Positions 8,752 to 18,618 of a stretch of 38,833 bases of DNA are shown here, one piece after another (within the stretch, counting starts at the first letter, position 1; every line of letters begins with the position of its first letter). The translations under genes and the position numbers were made by a program. The notes under the pieces were generated by a model. That model saw nothing but the letters and a program-made list of their open reading frames with translations, was not told the DNA's origin and did not search any database. This DNA comes from Sulfurimonas sp. (GTDB taxonomy: Bacteria > Campylobacterota > Campylobacteria > Campylobacterales > Sulfurimonadaceae). The stretch is from NCBI GenBank assembly GCA_030654155.1, contig JAURYA010000060.1, positions 1-38,833 on the forward strand. The letters are read 5' to 3'.

Positions 8752-9945
8752 ATGAAAAAGATTCTGTTTTATCCTATTATAATCGTCTTAGCTGCAATTT
8801 CCACCATCTTGATTATATCAGTCATCATACCACCAAAAGATATTCCAACGTACAGCGATGATAAGCTAAGAGAGTTTGCTCTAAACAAGGGGCTCAAACC
8901 TGTTCCTAGTTCATTTGAGCAGCTCATAAAACTTTTAGATAACGACTCCTCAAATAGTATGACGCTTGAAAAAATTGCACTTGGCGAGGAGCTTTTTTTT
9001 GACGTCAATCTCTCAAAAAATAGAAAAACCAGTTGTGCTACATGTCACTCTTTTGATAGAGACCTTAAAAACAACGGCGCTTTGGTAAGAATGCTCACAA
9101 AAGAGAGTAGCAGTGTTACGGATTGCGCGGCTTGTCATCTGCAAGACCAAAGCGGAGTAGATAGATTTACCTTTGCTCAGGGTGATGGAGGGAAAATGCA
9201 CCCGCACTTGCTAAATACACAAACCATTTTAAATGCATCTTTGGCAAAACATTTTACATGGAGCGGTGAGGTTAGTAGTATAAAGGAGCAGAGCAAAAAC
9301 TCATTTTTGGCTCATCACAAAATGAACATGACGGCAGAGGAACTTGAGGAGAGGTTAAGAGAAAATCCAAAATATGCAGAGATGTTTGAGAAGGTTTTCC
9401 AAGATGGCACTAGTTTGCAAAACAGCGCCAAAGCCATAGAAGTTTACGCAAAAACGCTGCTTACCAGAGGCGATTATGATAGATTTTTAGAGGGTGATAA
9501 CAGCGCAATGACAAAAGAGGCCAAAAGGGGATTGGCAAACTTTATCAGCATAGGGTGTAAGGGTTGTCATAACGGCATGAGCTTGGGCGGTCAAAGCATT
9601 CAGCGATTTCCACTTAGAGGATTTGCCCAGTTCTTTGAGATAGAGCCGAATATTGAGATTTCCCCTGAAATAAAGATAATAGAGAGAGCATTTCCTTTTG
9701 AAAATAGCGGCGGCTATTTAGGAAAAGATAATGAGCATCTTTTTCGAGTTCCCATACTAAGAAATGTTACAAAAACTTCGCCATATTTTCACAATGGAGC
9801 CGTTGCAAAGATAAGAGAAGCTGTAAATATTATGGCTAAGCATCAAATAGGGCGTAACTTGACTCCGACTCAGATAGATGAGATAGTGGCATTTTTAAGA
9901 ACATTAGAGGGTGAGATAGTAGATTATAAAAAGGAACAAAGATGA
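8752..9945 (+). CDS. Cytochrome c peroxidase-like protein with three CxxCH motifs and an N-terminal membrane anchor
   Basis: CATCH (9034-9048), CAACH (9124-9138), CKGCH (9556-9570); GEELFFDVNLSKNRKTSC and FRVPILRNVTKTSPYFHNGAV typical of bacterial CCP/MauG. Track start is 8719; ATG at 8752 preceded by GAGAAAGG preferred. Confidence 0.85.
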   Translation: MKKILFYPIIIVLAAISTILIISVIIPPKDIPTYSDDKLREFALNKGLKPVPSSFEQLIKLLDNDSSNSMTLEKIALGEELFFDVNLSKNRKTSCATCHSFDRDLKNNGALVRMLTKESSSVTDCAACHLQDQSGVDRFTFAQGDGGKMHPHLLNTQTILNASLAKHFTWSGEVSSIKEQSKNSFLAHHKMNMTAEELEERLRENPKYAEMFEKVFQDGTSLQNSAKAIEVYAKTLLTRGDYDRFLEGDNSAMTKEAKRGLANFISIGCKGCHNGMSLGGQSIQRFPLRGFAQFFEIEPNIEISPEIKIIERAFPFENSGGYLGKDNEHLFRVPILRNVTKTSPYFHNGAVAKIREAVNIMAKHQIGRNLTPTQIDEIVAFLRTLEGEIVDYKKEQR

Positions 9946-11750
9946 GAAGAGTCTTTGTGAAAATTGCTCTGTTTGCAATGTCTTTATCCGGTATATTTAT
10001 GTATGCGCCGTTTGGACTCTCTTGGGAGAACTTTAGAGTTGTTCAGCCTCTTCATATAGTTGGCTCGATTTTGATAATGCTCTTTTTTATGAACTCTTTT
10101 ATTTATCGTCATATACGCAGATACTTTTTTATAAAAAAGATAAACAGCCCAGATGGGTGGTTTCTTCTTTTAGCTTTTATTTTGGTAACGCTCAGCGGTC
10201 TGTACCTTTTCTTGGTCGGCAACCGAGGCGGAGATATCTTTGGAATAATCTCTTTTAATATTCACCTTTTTGGCTCATTCGTTTTGGCGGCTCTTTTTCT
10301 GTGGCATATCATAAAAGCAAAGAGGCAAAACGCGCAGCCGCTTGCTCTGTTTGTTGCGATTTTGTTCTCATATCCGTCCGTTTCATATAGCAAAATTACG
10401 GAGCTATCGCTTCTGGAGATAGAGAAAAAAACAGGGGTTTATCACAGTGAGGATTGGACTTCCTCGGCAAAATGCAAATCTTGCCACAGTGAGATATTTA
10501 AGCAGTGGAGCAACTCAAACCATAAACATATGGCCGGTTCAAACCCATACTATATGGTTATGGAGACGTTAGCTGGAGAGGTTGAGGGGCAAGAGTTTCG
10601 CAAATGGTGTATGAGTTGCCACAATCCAAGCGCATTATCTTTAGGTCACCCAAAAACAACGCATGCAATGGATGGCAACTTGGTAGGCAACGAGCATTTT
10701 GAAAGCGGTGCAAAAACACTTCTAAATGATTTTAAAGAGCATGGCAATTTTAGAGTTGAAGAGGGTGTTTCGTGTATAACATGCCATCAAATAAAAGAAG
10801 CAAAGAGCAAAGGAAACGCTTCGTTTACGCTCTCTTTGGATAGGGAGAAATATCTGCTTGAAGACTCTAAGTATGATTTGGGACGCTGGTTTAGCGAAAA
10901 ACTTATCAATGCAAATCCAAAAGTTCATAAAGAGAGCTACTCTAAGGAGCTTTACAAAGAGAGCCGTTATTGTGCTTCATGCCATGATGAGTTCCATCCG
11001 CAAAATGGTATAAAAATAGTCTCTACGTTTCAGGAGTGGGAGAAGTCGCCATTTAACAATCCAAAAGATAAAACTAAACACAAAAGCTGCATAGACTGTC
11101 ACATGACCTATATGAAAGATGGTAAATTCGCACCGTTAAGAGGCACTTCAACTGACGGCGGAGTTATAAAAGATGATGTAAAGGTTCACTATTTTGCAGG
11201 CTCAAACCACTTTTTAGCAGGGCTTAGAGATAAAGTGCATGAAGAGCAGACACTACAACTTCTTAGAACCTCGGCAAAACTTGATGTAGCTATAAAAGAT
11301 GGAGTTTTGGAAGTAGGCGTTAAAAATGTAGGTGCTGGACATCATCTACCGACTGGTGTAGCTGACTTTAGAGAGATGTGGCTTGAGGTTGAGGTCAAAG
11401 ACAAAGATAAAAAACTTATCTTCTCAAGCGGCAAACTAAAAAGCGACGGCAATATAGAGGAGGGGAGCAGACTGTTTCAAAAGGTTTTCGGCGATGAGAA
11501 CTCCAAACCCGTCGGGCTTCTCTTTTGGAAGTATAAAACGCTTCTAAGCGACACGAGAATACCCGCAGGAGAGAGAAGAGTCGAGAAGTTTGAACTGCCA
11601 AAAGGCACAAAAAAATTTCTACATGTAAATGTAAAACTAAACTTTAGAATCTATCCGCAGTGGGTTACTGATGCGGTAAAAAAGGTTTTTCCCGTTCTTT
11701 TAGATCCGAATGTAGTCGAGCTTGCAAGTGTACAAAAAGAGTTTAAGTGA
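9942..11750 (+). CDS. Membrane-anchored pentaheme c-type cytochrome
   Basis: 602 aa; about 4-5 N-terminal TM helices, then CKSCH, CMSCH, CITCH, CASCH, CIDCH and a C-terminal GHHLPTG region as in cytochrome c554-like proteins. Confidence 0.8.
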   Translation: MRRVFVKIALFAMSLSGIFMYAPFGLSWENFRVVQPLHIVGSILIMLFFMNSFIYRHIRRYFFIKKINSPDGWFLLLAFILVTLSGLYLFLVGNRGGDIFGIISFNIHLFGSFVLAALFLWHIIKAKRQNAQPLALFVAILFSYPSVSYSKITELSLLEIEKKTGVYHSEDWTSSAKCKSCHSEIFKQWSNSNHKHMAGSNPYYMVMETLAGEVEGQEFRKWCMSCHNPSALSLGHPKTTHAMDGNLVGNEHFESGAKTLLNDFKEHGNFRVEEGVSCITCHQIKEAKSKGNASFTLSLDREKYLLEDSKYDLGRWFSEKLINANPKVHKESYSKELYKESRYCASCHDEFHPQNGIKIVSTFQEWEKSPFNNPKDKTKHKSCIDCHMTYMKDGKFAPLRGTSTDGGVIKDDVKVHYFAGSNHFLAGLRDKVHEEQTLQLLRTSAKLDVAIKDGVLEVGVKNVGAGHHLPTGVADFREMWLEVEVKDKDKKLIFSSGKLKSDGNIEEGSRLFQKVFGDENSKPVGLLFWKYKTLLSDTRIPAGERRVEKFELPKGTKKFLHVNVKLNFRIYPQWVTDAVKKVFPVLLDPNVVELASVQKEFK

Positions 11751-12127
11751 AAACATTCTTAGTTTTGTTTCTGATGGCAGCAGCGCTTTTTTCAGAACAG
11801 ATAAGATGGCATAACGATTTTGACAAAGCTTTGTTCAAAGCTAAAGAAGAGAAAAAAGAGATAATGCTTTTAGTCTTAAAAAAAGAGTGTGCGGAATGTA
11901 AAAAAGTTTTTGTCGAAGTTTTTAATGACAAAGAGGTGCAAGAGAAAGTAAATAGAAAATATATTGCCGTTGTTGCTTTTTTTGAGCATGAGAACAGCTA
12001 CCCTGTAGAGCTTTTTTATACACAAAGCTTTCCGACTATATTTTTTGTCTCAAGTAAAGATGAATCTTATCTGCAAAAACCGCTAAGAGGCTATTTTACA
12101 AAAGATGATATTTTAGAAAGTCTTTGA
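11747..12127 (+). CDS. Thioredoxin-like periplasmic protein
   Basis: 126 aa; signal-peptide-like N-terminus, CAEC in a thioredoxin-fold context (IMLLVLKKECAECKKV), SFPTIFFV with cis-Pro; GTG start overlapping the upstream stop by 4 nt. Confidence 0.75.
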   Translation: MKTFLVLFLMAAALFSEQIRWHNDFDKALFKAKEEKKEIMLLVLKKECAECKKVFVEVFNDKEVQEKVNRKYIAVVAFFEHENSYPVELFYTQSFPTIFFVSSKDESYLQKPLRGYFTKDDILESL

Positions 12128-12154
12128 AGCAAAATGCAGATAATCAAGTTTTAC

Positions 12155-12766
12155 TTATGCAAGGCGCGGCAGATGCCACCCTTTTTTATAAGCTATCAGC
12201 CTTAGAGTTATGCTAAATAGTGCGGTAGCAATGATTGTAAACTCATTTATAGAATTAAATAGCTCTAAAAGCCCAAAAATAAGAGCTACGATGACCGCTA
12301 TCGAGCCGTAAAAATCGCTTATTAGAACTGTCGGAACTTCGTTTATCATTATATCTCTTGCAACTCCGCCGCCGACTGCCGTGATGAAGCTTAGAATTAC
12401 TATGCCAAAAAAGTTATACTCCGCGTTTATGGCTAAAAGAGCGCCGGTTATACTAAAAGCCACAAGCCCAATGGTGTCGCTTACTACAAACATCCACTTT
12501 CTCTCAATTGAGCTCTCTTTGTATAGTTTAAAGATGTATGCAACAAAAATGGTAGCGATAAGCGTCAGAGCAGGATAAAAAGAGGTAAAGGCAAAAGGCG
12601 GAGAGCTAAGAATAACATCTCTTATGATTCCGCCCCCAAGAGCCGTAAGCGTAGAAGCGATAAGTATGCCCAAGATGTCGAGGTTATTTTTTATGGCAAT
12701 TAAAAAACCGCTAATCGCAAATGCGATAATTCCTATGATGTCTGCAAATATAAAATATTCTGGCAT
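12155..12766 (-). CDS. TRIC channel / UPF0126 family membrane protein
   Basis: 203 aa; two repeats with ALGGGIIRDVIL and AVGGGVARDIMI. Confidence 0.9.
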   Translation of the reverse strand: MPEYFIFADIIGIIAFAISGFLIAIKNNLDILGILIASTLTALGGGIIRDVILSSPPFAFTSFYPALTLIATIFVAYIFKLYKESSIERKWMFVVSDTIGLVAFSITGALLAINAEYNFFGIVILSFITAVGGGVARDIMINEVPTVLISDFYGSIAVIVALIFGLLELFNSINEFTIIATALFSITLRLIAYKKGWHLPRLA

Positions 12767-13294
12767 TTATTTTTGATAGTGAGATTTGAACTCTACATAT
12801 CTTGATGCCGAAGCGTAAAGCTCTTTGACCTCTTCATCGCTGAGTTCTCTGATGAGTTTTGCAGGGCTTCCCATGATAAGGGAGCGAGGCGGGAAAACTT
12901 TGTTTTTTGTAACAAGTGCGCTGGCTCCGACAATTGACTCTTTGCCGATAACTGCACCATCAAGAATGGTTGCACTCATTCCGATAAGGCAAGCGTCTTC
13001 AATTGTGCATCCGTGAAGCATTACACGATGACCTATTGTTACATCATCGCCTATAATAGTCGGATGTCCATCGCTTCTGTCAGCCTTTTTGTGGTGTGTC
13101 ACGTGTACCATACTAAGGTCTTGAATACTTACTCTGTCTCCAATTTTAATGTAGTGAACATCGCCTCTTACAACCGTTCCGAACCAGATAGAGCAATCCT
13201 CACCGCAAGTTACGTCTCCGATAACATCGGCAGATGGAGCTATCCATGTGTTGTTTCCAATTTTTGGTTCCATTTCTTTAAAGTTGTATAACAT
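12767..13294 (-). CDS. Gamma-carbonic anhydrase family protein (left-handed beta-helix)
   Basis: 175 aa; IWFGTVVRGDVHYIKIGDRVSIQD, HVTHH, IGHRVMLHGC hexapeptide-repeat pattern. Confidence 0.92.
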   Translation of the reverse strand: MLYNFKEMEPKIGNNTWIAPSADVIGDVTCGEDCSIWFGTVVRGDVHYIKIGDRVSIQDLSMVHVTHHKKADRSDGHPTIIGDDVTIGHRVMLHGCTIEDACLIGMSATILDGAVIGKESIVGASALVTKNKVFPPRSLIMGSPAKLIRELSDEEVKELYASASRYVEFKSHYQK

Positions 13295-15395
13295 TTTGCT
13301 CGTCCTCGCTGAATATTTTAGCAGCTAACTGCTCGATTGAACTTGCCGTATCTTTTGTTGCAGCTCGGGAGATTTTATTTACGTAATCTTCTAAAAGTCT
13401 GTGGTTGTTTATAGTTTTAATGCCATCATTTTTTACTTTTATATAAGAGCCGTCGCTTTGAAGCTCATGTGCTAGAGAGTTGTCAGCACATTGAAGTTGA
13501 AGTATTTGTATAATTTTGTCTCTTGCTTTTTCATCTTTAATTGCAGTTAAAAGCTCTATGCGTCTGGTTAGATTTCTAGGCATCCAATCGGCGCTGGAGA
13601 TATAAACCTTTGCTTCGTCATTTTTGAAGTAGAATGCTCTTGCATGTTCTAGGTATTTTCCAAGTATAGAGATAACTCTAATGTTCTCACTAACTCCTTC
13701 TATTCCCGGTTTTAAAGAGCAGATTCCGCGGACAATAAGGTCAACCTTGACACCAGCTTGACTAGCTTTATAGAGTGCTTTAATCACATCATCATCAACT
13801 AACGAATTTAATTTTGCAATAATACGTCCGTCTGTTTTTTTTCTTGCTTCATTTTGAATAAGAGAGAGAATCTTCGGCTTAACTTGTGATGGCGACATGT
13901 AGAGCTCGTTTAGCTTCCCCTTTTTGCTAAATCCAGTTAAAAAGTGAAAGAACCGAGTCATGTCGGTTGTTATCTCATCTTTTGATGTAAGATAACTCAT
14001 GTCGGTATATATTTTTGCAGTAGATTGGTTGTAGTTTCCTGTGCCTAAATGAGCATATTGTTTAAGCTTTCCGTTTTTTCTTCTTGTTATCAAGGTTGCT
14101 TTTGCATGAACTTTAAAGCCCTTGATTCCGTAGATAACATGTGCTCCTGCTTTTTCGAGTGCTTTTGCCCAAATAAGGTTATTCTCCTCATCAAATCTTG
14201 CTTTTAGCTCAACCATAACAGTTACCTGTTTTCCAGATTCGCTAGCACTCATAAGAGCTTTAACAATCGGAGAATCCGTTCCTGAGCGGTAAAGCGTCAT
14301 CTTTATAGAGACTACATCAGGGTCTTTTGCCGCTGCTTGAATTAGTTTTACAACAGGGTCAAAACTTTCATACGGATGGTAGAGCAGAATATCCTGTTTC
14401 TCCAATGTGCTGAAAATATTTTCACTGCTATCTAGAGGCGGAAGAGTTTTTGTTTTAAACGGCTCTGACAAAAGATGTGCAAAATGTTTGTTTGAGACTA
14501 TCTGCCAAAGGCTGGAGAGGTTTAAAAAAGTATGAAATGTATATATATCATCTTTGTAAACATTTGTGTGTCGGTTGAAAAAATTAACAATCTCATCATC
14601 TCCGTCACTGCCGACTTCAAGTCTAACCATAGCACCTTTTCTGCGAAGCTTCAGTCCCTCTTCAAGTATTTCCAAAAAGTCATCTGCCTCTTCTTCCTCA
14701 ATCTCGATGTCCGCATTTCTGGTAACCCTGAATGATGCAAATTTTATAAGAGTATACCCTGGAAAGAGTTCTTCAACATGCTCAGCTACTACGCTCTCAA
14801 TCGGAATGTAGATGTTGTTCTCAAGCTCGACAAATCTCTCTAAAACCCTAGGAACGCGAATGATTCCAAATCTCTCTATTGTTGTGTTGTCGCTATCTCT
14901 TAATTTTATAATTAGCCCAAAGCTAAGGTTGTTTAAATGTGGAAAAGGGTGTGTCGCATCAATGGCTATCGGGATAATTACCGGATAGATGTTTTCATGA
15001 AAATATCTGTTAAGATACTGTTTTTGATGCTGATTTACTTCATTGTAAAGTTTTACGCTGATGCCCTCAGCTTCGAGTTTTTTTAAAACCCCGTTCATGC
15101 AGTGTTCAACTACCTGCTGCTCTTGATGAAGATATTTTCTTATTTCACGAAGCTGCTGAAGAGGTGTTAGTTTGTCCGCACTTGAGACAATGATGCCTGC
15201 GGCAAATAGTTTTTTGAGTCCGGCCACCCTAATCATATAAAATTCATCTAAGTTTGTTCCATAAATGGCTAAAAATTTTAGACGTTCTAGAAGTGGAAGC
15301 GACTCGTCTTGCGCCTGTTTTAAAACTCTTGTGTTAAATTGAAGCCATGATATTTCACGATTGTTGTATAGGTCTGGATTTTTGAGATTTAGCAT
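13278..15395 (-). CDS. ppk: Polyphosphate kinase 1
   Basis: 705 aa; NREISWLQFNTRVL, HPYESFDPVVKLIQAAAKDPDV, KMTLYRSGTDSPIV, KVHAKATLI, LGTGNYN. Confidence 0.97.
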   Translation of the reverse strand: MLNLKNPDLYNNREISWLQFNTRVLKQAQDESLPLLERLKFLAIYGTNLDEFYMIRVAGLKKLFAAGIIVSSADKLTPLQQLREIRKYLHQEQQVVEHCMNGVLKKLEAEGISVKLYNEVNQHQKQYLNRYFHENIYPVIIPIAIDATHPFPHLNNLSFGLIIKLRDSDNTTIERFGIIRVPRVLERFVELENNIYIPIESVVAEHVEELFPGYTLIKFASFRVTRNADIEIEEEEADDFLEILEEGLKLRRKGAMVRLEVGSDGDDEIVNFFNRHTNVYKDDIYTFHTFLNLSSLWQIVSNKHFAHLLSEPFKTKTLPPLDSSENIFSTLEKQDILLYHPYESFDPVVKLIQAAAKDPDVVSIKMTLYRSGTDSPIVKALMSASESGKQVTVMVELKARFDEENNLIWAKALEKAGAHVIYGIKGFKVHAKATLITRRKNGKLKQYAHLGTGNYNQSTAKIYTDMSYLTSKDEITTDMTRFFHFLTGFSKKGKLNELYMSPSQVKPKILSLIQNEARKKTDGRIIAKLNSLVDDDVIKALYKASQAGVKVDLIVRGICSLKPGIEGVSENIRVISILGKYLEHARAFYFKNDEAKVYISSADWMPRNLTRRIELLTAIKDEKARDKIIQILQLQCADNSLAHELQSDGSYIKVKNDGIKTINNHRLLEDYVNKISRAATKDTASSIEQLAAKIFSEDEQNVIQL

Positions 15396-15427
15396 TACTA
15401 AAAAACTCCATATAATTATTTTTTCTC

Positions 15428-15433
15428 ATTATA
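15428..15433 (-). promoter_or_regulatory. Putative -10 box (TATAAT) for ppk
   Basis: Minus strand TTTGATATAATGAG, followed by a GGAG RBS before the ppk ATG. Confidence 0.45.
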
Positions 15434-15444
15434 TCAAAGAAAGG

Positions 15445-16683
15445 TTACTTTATGATTCCAGTGCCGCGCCAGTTTGCCGAATGATAGATAGTAGCTCCAT
15501 TTTTTCTTGCATAAAACCTTATAAGAAGCTTTTGAAGCGTCGGTTCGATAGACGGGTAGAACCAAGCGTTGTTGCTAGTAGCAATTACGAAATCCACATC
15601 TTCATCATATATCTCTTTGCGGGTAGCTTCATAGCAGATGGCATTTCTAAACTTCACTCCCTTTATGATAAAGTCAGTTGGCTTAGTTGCTGTTTTAAAG
15701 TCGGATGCTCCGGCAAAAAAGATATCATTTACAATTTTTTCTGCAAATTTTGGAAGCGGAATATACTCTCCAAAAGGGACAAGTATCATCTTCTTCGCCA
15801 CATCAAAGTTGCCGTTTTCAAATTTGTAAGTTACATTGTAGTGTAGATTATTTTCGCGTAAAAGCGAGCCTGCAACAATGGCAATATCGTATGAAAGAGT
15901 TTTTAGCTGCTCTATAACAAGAGGGGCTTCGTTCATAAAAAAAGGAAAAACAGATTCAGGCAGAACAACTACATCATAGCCGTTTTTGACGGCATCATCT
16001 ATCTCTTTGTAGATAATCTGCAGAGTTTCATTAAGAGTATCTTTTTTCCATTTAATATTCTGCCTTATGTCAGTGGCAACAAGTTTGATTTTTAAAGGTG
16101 CATCTTTTTGGATAGGAGGATTAAAGTTAAATGCCAAAATAAGCAGCAGAAGCGGAACGTATCTGTATGGATTTTTAATATAATTAACCAAAGTAAGAGA
16201 GAACAAAACCGTTGCAAACTGGTACTTAAAGATGCCAATGTAGCTGTCTACGAAGAGAAGCTCAAGTTGTAGCCAGTTAAAATCTACCGGTTCAAAAAAA
16301 CTAAGTCCAAAGAGTAAAACCGCTCTGATGGCAACACTTTTTGTAAGTGCCAAAACCCCGAAAAACAGCATATAGATAAACATAAACGTAACGGTTATGA
16401 GTGTCTCCATATTGTTTATGCCGTTGTATTTAAAGCTATATCCAATCCAGTAAAACCATAGCAAACCAATAAAAAACCCGGCTGTTAAAACAGCTCTTTT
16501 TGGAATGTATAGGAGAAGAGTCAGTGAAAGAAGTCCAAAAATTGTATTTAGAAGTTTTATAGTGATACCAAAATGCTCTAAATAAAGAAAGGCGCTAAAA
16601 AGCAGTGCTGTTACAACTCCTAATGTCAAGTCAAACAGTAAGTGGTTGTAGGAGTTTCTAATATTTTGTATTTTTTCAATCAT
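15445..16683 (-). CDS. lnt: Apolipoprotein N-acyltransferase
   Basis: 412 aa; multiple TM helices then CN-hydrolase domain (VVLPESVFPFF, MILVPFGEYIPLP, NAICYEATRKEI, NAWFYPSIEPTL). Confidence 0.85.
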   Translation of the reverse strand: MIEKIQNIRNSYNHLLFDLTLGVVTALLFSAFLYLEHFGITIKLLNTIFGLLSLTLLLYIPKRAVLTAGFFIGLLWFYWIGYSFKYNGINNMETLITVTFMFIYMLFFGVLALTKSVAIRAVLLFGLSFFEPVDFNWLQLELLFVDSYIGIFKYQFATVLFSLTLVNYIKNPYRYVPLLLLILAFNFNPPIQKDAPLKIKLVATDIRQNIKWKKDTLNETLQIIYKEIDDAVKNGYDVVVLPESVFPFFMNEAPLVIEQLKTLSYDIAIVAGSLLRENNLHYNVTYKFENGNFDVAKKMILVPFGEYIPLPKFAEKIVNDIFFAGASDFKTATKPTDFIIKGVKFRNAICYEATRKEIYDEDVDFVIATSNNAWFYPSIEPTLQKLLIRFYARKNGATIYHSANWRGTGIIK

Positions 16684-16746
16684 TTTTTCACTCTGTTTTT
16701 GATGCGAATTATATCAGTATTCAGTCTTTTATTAATATACTTTTTG

Positions 16747-16752
16747 TACAAT
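16747..16752 (+). promoter_or_regulatory. Putative -10 box (TACAAT) for yajC-secD-secF
   Basis: CTTTTTGTACAATG 33 bp before the yajC ATG. Confidence 0.5.
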
Positions 16753-16784
16753 GCCCCCAATTTATTCAAAGGAAACCCAGACAC

Positions 16785-17051
16785 ATGGAAATCATAAGCC
16801 AACTATTACCATTCGTATTTTTAATTGCAATTATGTATTTTGTAATTATTCGCCCACAACAAAAAGAGGCAAAAAACCGTCAAGCAATGATTGAAGCTCT
16901 AAAAAAAGGTGACAAAGTAATTACCTCAGGCGGATTAATCGTAACAGTATATAAGGTTGAAGAGCAATATTTATCGGTAAAGATAAATGAGGATGTAACT
17001 GTAAAGGTGACTAAAGATTCTGTTATTAGGAAGTATGAGGATGAAGCTTAA
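16785..17051 (+). CDS. yajC: Preprotein translocase subunit YajC
   Basis: 88 aa; one TM then IIRPQQKEAKNRQAMIEALKKGDKVITSGGLI. Confidence 0.96.
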   Translation: MEIISQLLPFVFLIAIMYFVIIRPQQKEAKNRQAMIEALKKGDKVITSGGLIVTVYKVEEQYLSVKINEDVTVKVTKDSVIRKYEDEA

Positions 17052-18618
17052 TTTTCGTTTAATAATTCTTGCATTTGCTACGGTTTTCGGACTTATTTTT
17101 TCTGCTCCGTCTCTTTTACAACTAGAGAGTGGTAAAAAAGTTACGCTTGGGCTTGATTTGCAGGGCGGACTCCATATGCTTTTGGGTGTAAAAACAGAGG
17201 AAGCAATAACTTCTCGCATAAAATCAATCTCGGCAAGTGTGAAAAATTTTAGTGATAAAAAAGATATTCTGATTGAATCTTTTAGTTTCAGCGAAGATAG
17301 TGTGACAATAACCTTTTTAGATAAAGATGATGTTAAAAATGTAAAAGATTACATATCGGAGATAAAAGGGAGTGTTGTAGTTGTAGAAGATACGAAGATT
17401 TCTATTTCACTTACTCCTGAGGAAGTTTTGGCAACAGGGGAACAGGCTGTTTCACAAGCGGTTGAAACTATTAGAAATAGACTTGATCAATTCGGACTAT
17501 CGGAGCCATCTGTTACACGACAAGGTAAAGATAAAATCTTAGTCGAATTAGCCGGAATTAAAACCGTAGAGGAAGAGCAGCGAGCTCGTGAGCTTATCTC
17601 TCGTGCCGCTAAACTTCAGCTTATGGCAGTTGATGAAGATAGAGCAGGCAGAGTTTATACAATGAGCGATAGTGAGGCTGCGACGTACGGTGATGTTATT
17701 TTAGAAGATACTACAAATCCACAAATAAAATATCTGGTTCGTGAAATTCCTATTTTAGACGGCGGAATGCTAACAGATGCACATGTTGGATTTGATCAAA
17801 ATAATCGTCCTTTGATAAACTTTACATTAAATGCCGAGGGCGCTGAGATATTTGGTGATTTTACGGCTGCTAGTGTCGGCAAACGTTTGGCGGTAGTTCT
17901 CGATGGGAAGGTCTATTCTGCTCCAAATATAAATGAGCGCATCGGTGGGGGCAGCGGTCAAATATCCGGCAGCTATACGGTTACTGAAGCCAAAGATTTG
18001 GTAATAGCTCTTCGTTCAGGTTCGCTTTTGGCACCTATTTATGTAATGGAAAAACGCTCTGTAGGTCCTAGTTTAGGAGCAGACAGCATTCGAGCAGCAC
18101 TGCTTGCATTGGTAAGCGGTTTTGGACTTGTTATTTTGTTTATGATGTTTTATTACGGACTAGCAGGCGTTATTGCTAATTTAGCAGTTGTAATCAATCT
18201 TTTTATTATATTAGGAACGATCTCATTATTGGGCGCAACATTGACCTTACCTGGTATGGCTGGTATCGTGTTGCACATAGGACTTGCCGTGGATTCTAAT
18301 ATTATTATTAATGAGCGTATTCGCGAGGGTCTGCGTGCAGGAGTTCCAGCCAGCAGAGCGATTTCAGAAGGGTATAAGAAAGCGATGCGTGCAATATTGG
18401 ATTCAAATATAACACAACTTTTAGCTTGTACTATTCTTTATGTGTACGGAACAGGAGCCATTAAAGGGTTTGCCGTTACTCTTAGTTTGGGTCTTTTGGC
18501 ATCAATGCTTACGGCAATTGTCGGTACGTACGGGATATACCAGTTTTTTATGGGTCGTATAGAGAAAAATAAAAACTACACATTGTGGTTTGGTATGTCA
18601 CGAAGAAAAGGAGTGTAA
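17035..18618 (+). CDS. secD: Protein translocase subunit SecD
   Basis: 527 aa; LGLDLQGGLHMLLGV, IRNRLDQFGLSEPSVTRQG, LAVDSNIIINERIREGLRAG. Confidence 0.97.
   Translation: MRMKLNFRLIILAFATVFGLIFSAPSLLQLESGKKVTLGLDLQGGLHMLLGVKTEEAITSRIKSISASVKNFSDKKDILIESFSFSEDSVTITFLDKDDVKNVKDYISEIKGSVVVVEDTKISISLTPEEVLATGEQAVSQAVETIRNRLDQFGLSEPSVTRQGKDKILVELAGIKTVEEEQRARELISRAAKLQLMAVDEDRAGRVYTMSDSEAATYGDVILEDTTNPQIKYLVREIPILDGGMLTDAHVGFDQNNRPLINFTLNAEGAEIFGDFTAASVGKRLAVVLDGKVYSAPNINERIGGGSGQISGSYTVTEAKDLVIALRSGSLLAPIYVMEKRSVGPSLGADSIRAALLALVSGFGLVILFMMFYYGLAGVIANLAVVINLFIILGTISLLGATLTLPGMAGIVLHIGLAVDSNIIINERIREGLRAGVPASRAISEGYKKAMRAILDSNITQLLACTILYVYGTGAIKGFAVTLSLGLLASMLTAIVGTYGIYQFFMGRIEKNKNYTLWFGMSRRKGV

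Noticed and set aside
15361-15846. 161-aa plus-strand ORF
   Set aside because: Antisense to lnt and the ppk 5' end; no domain and no RBS support
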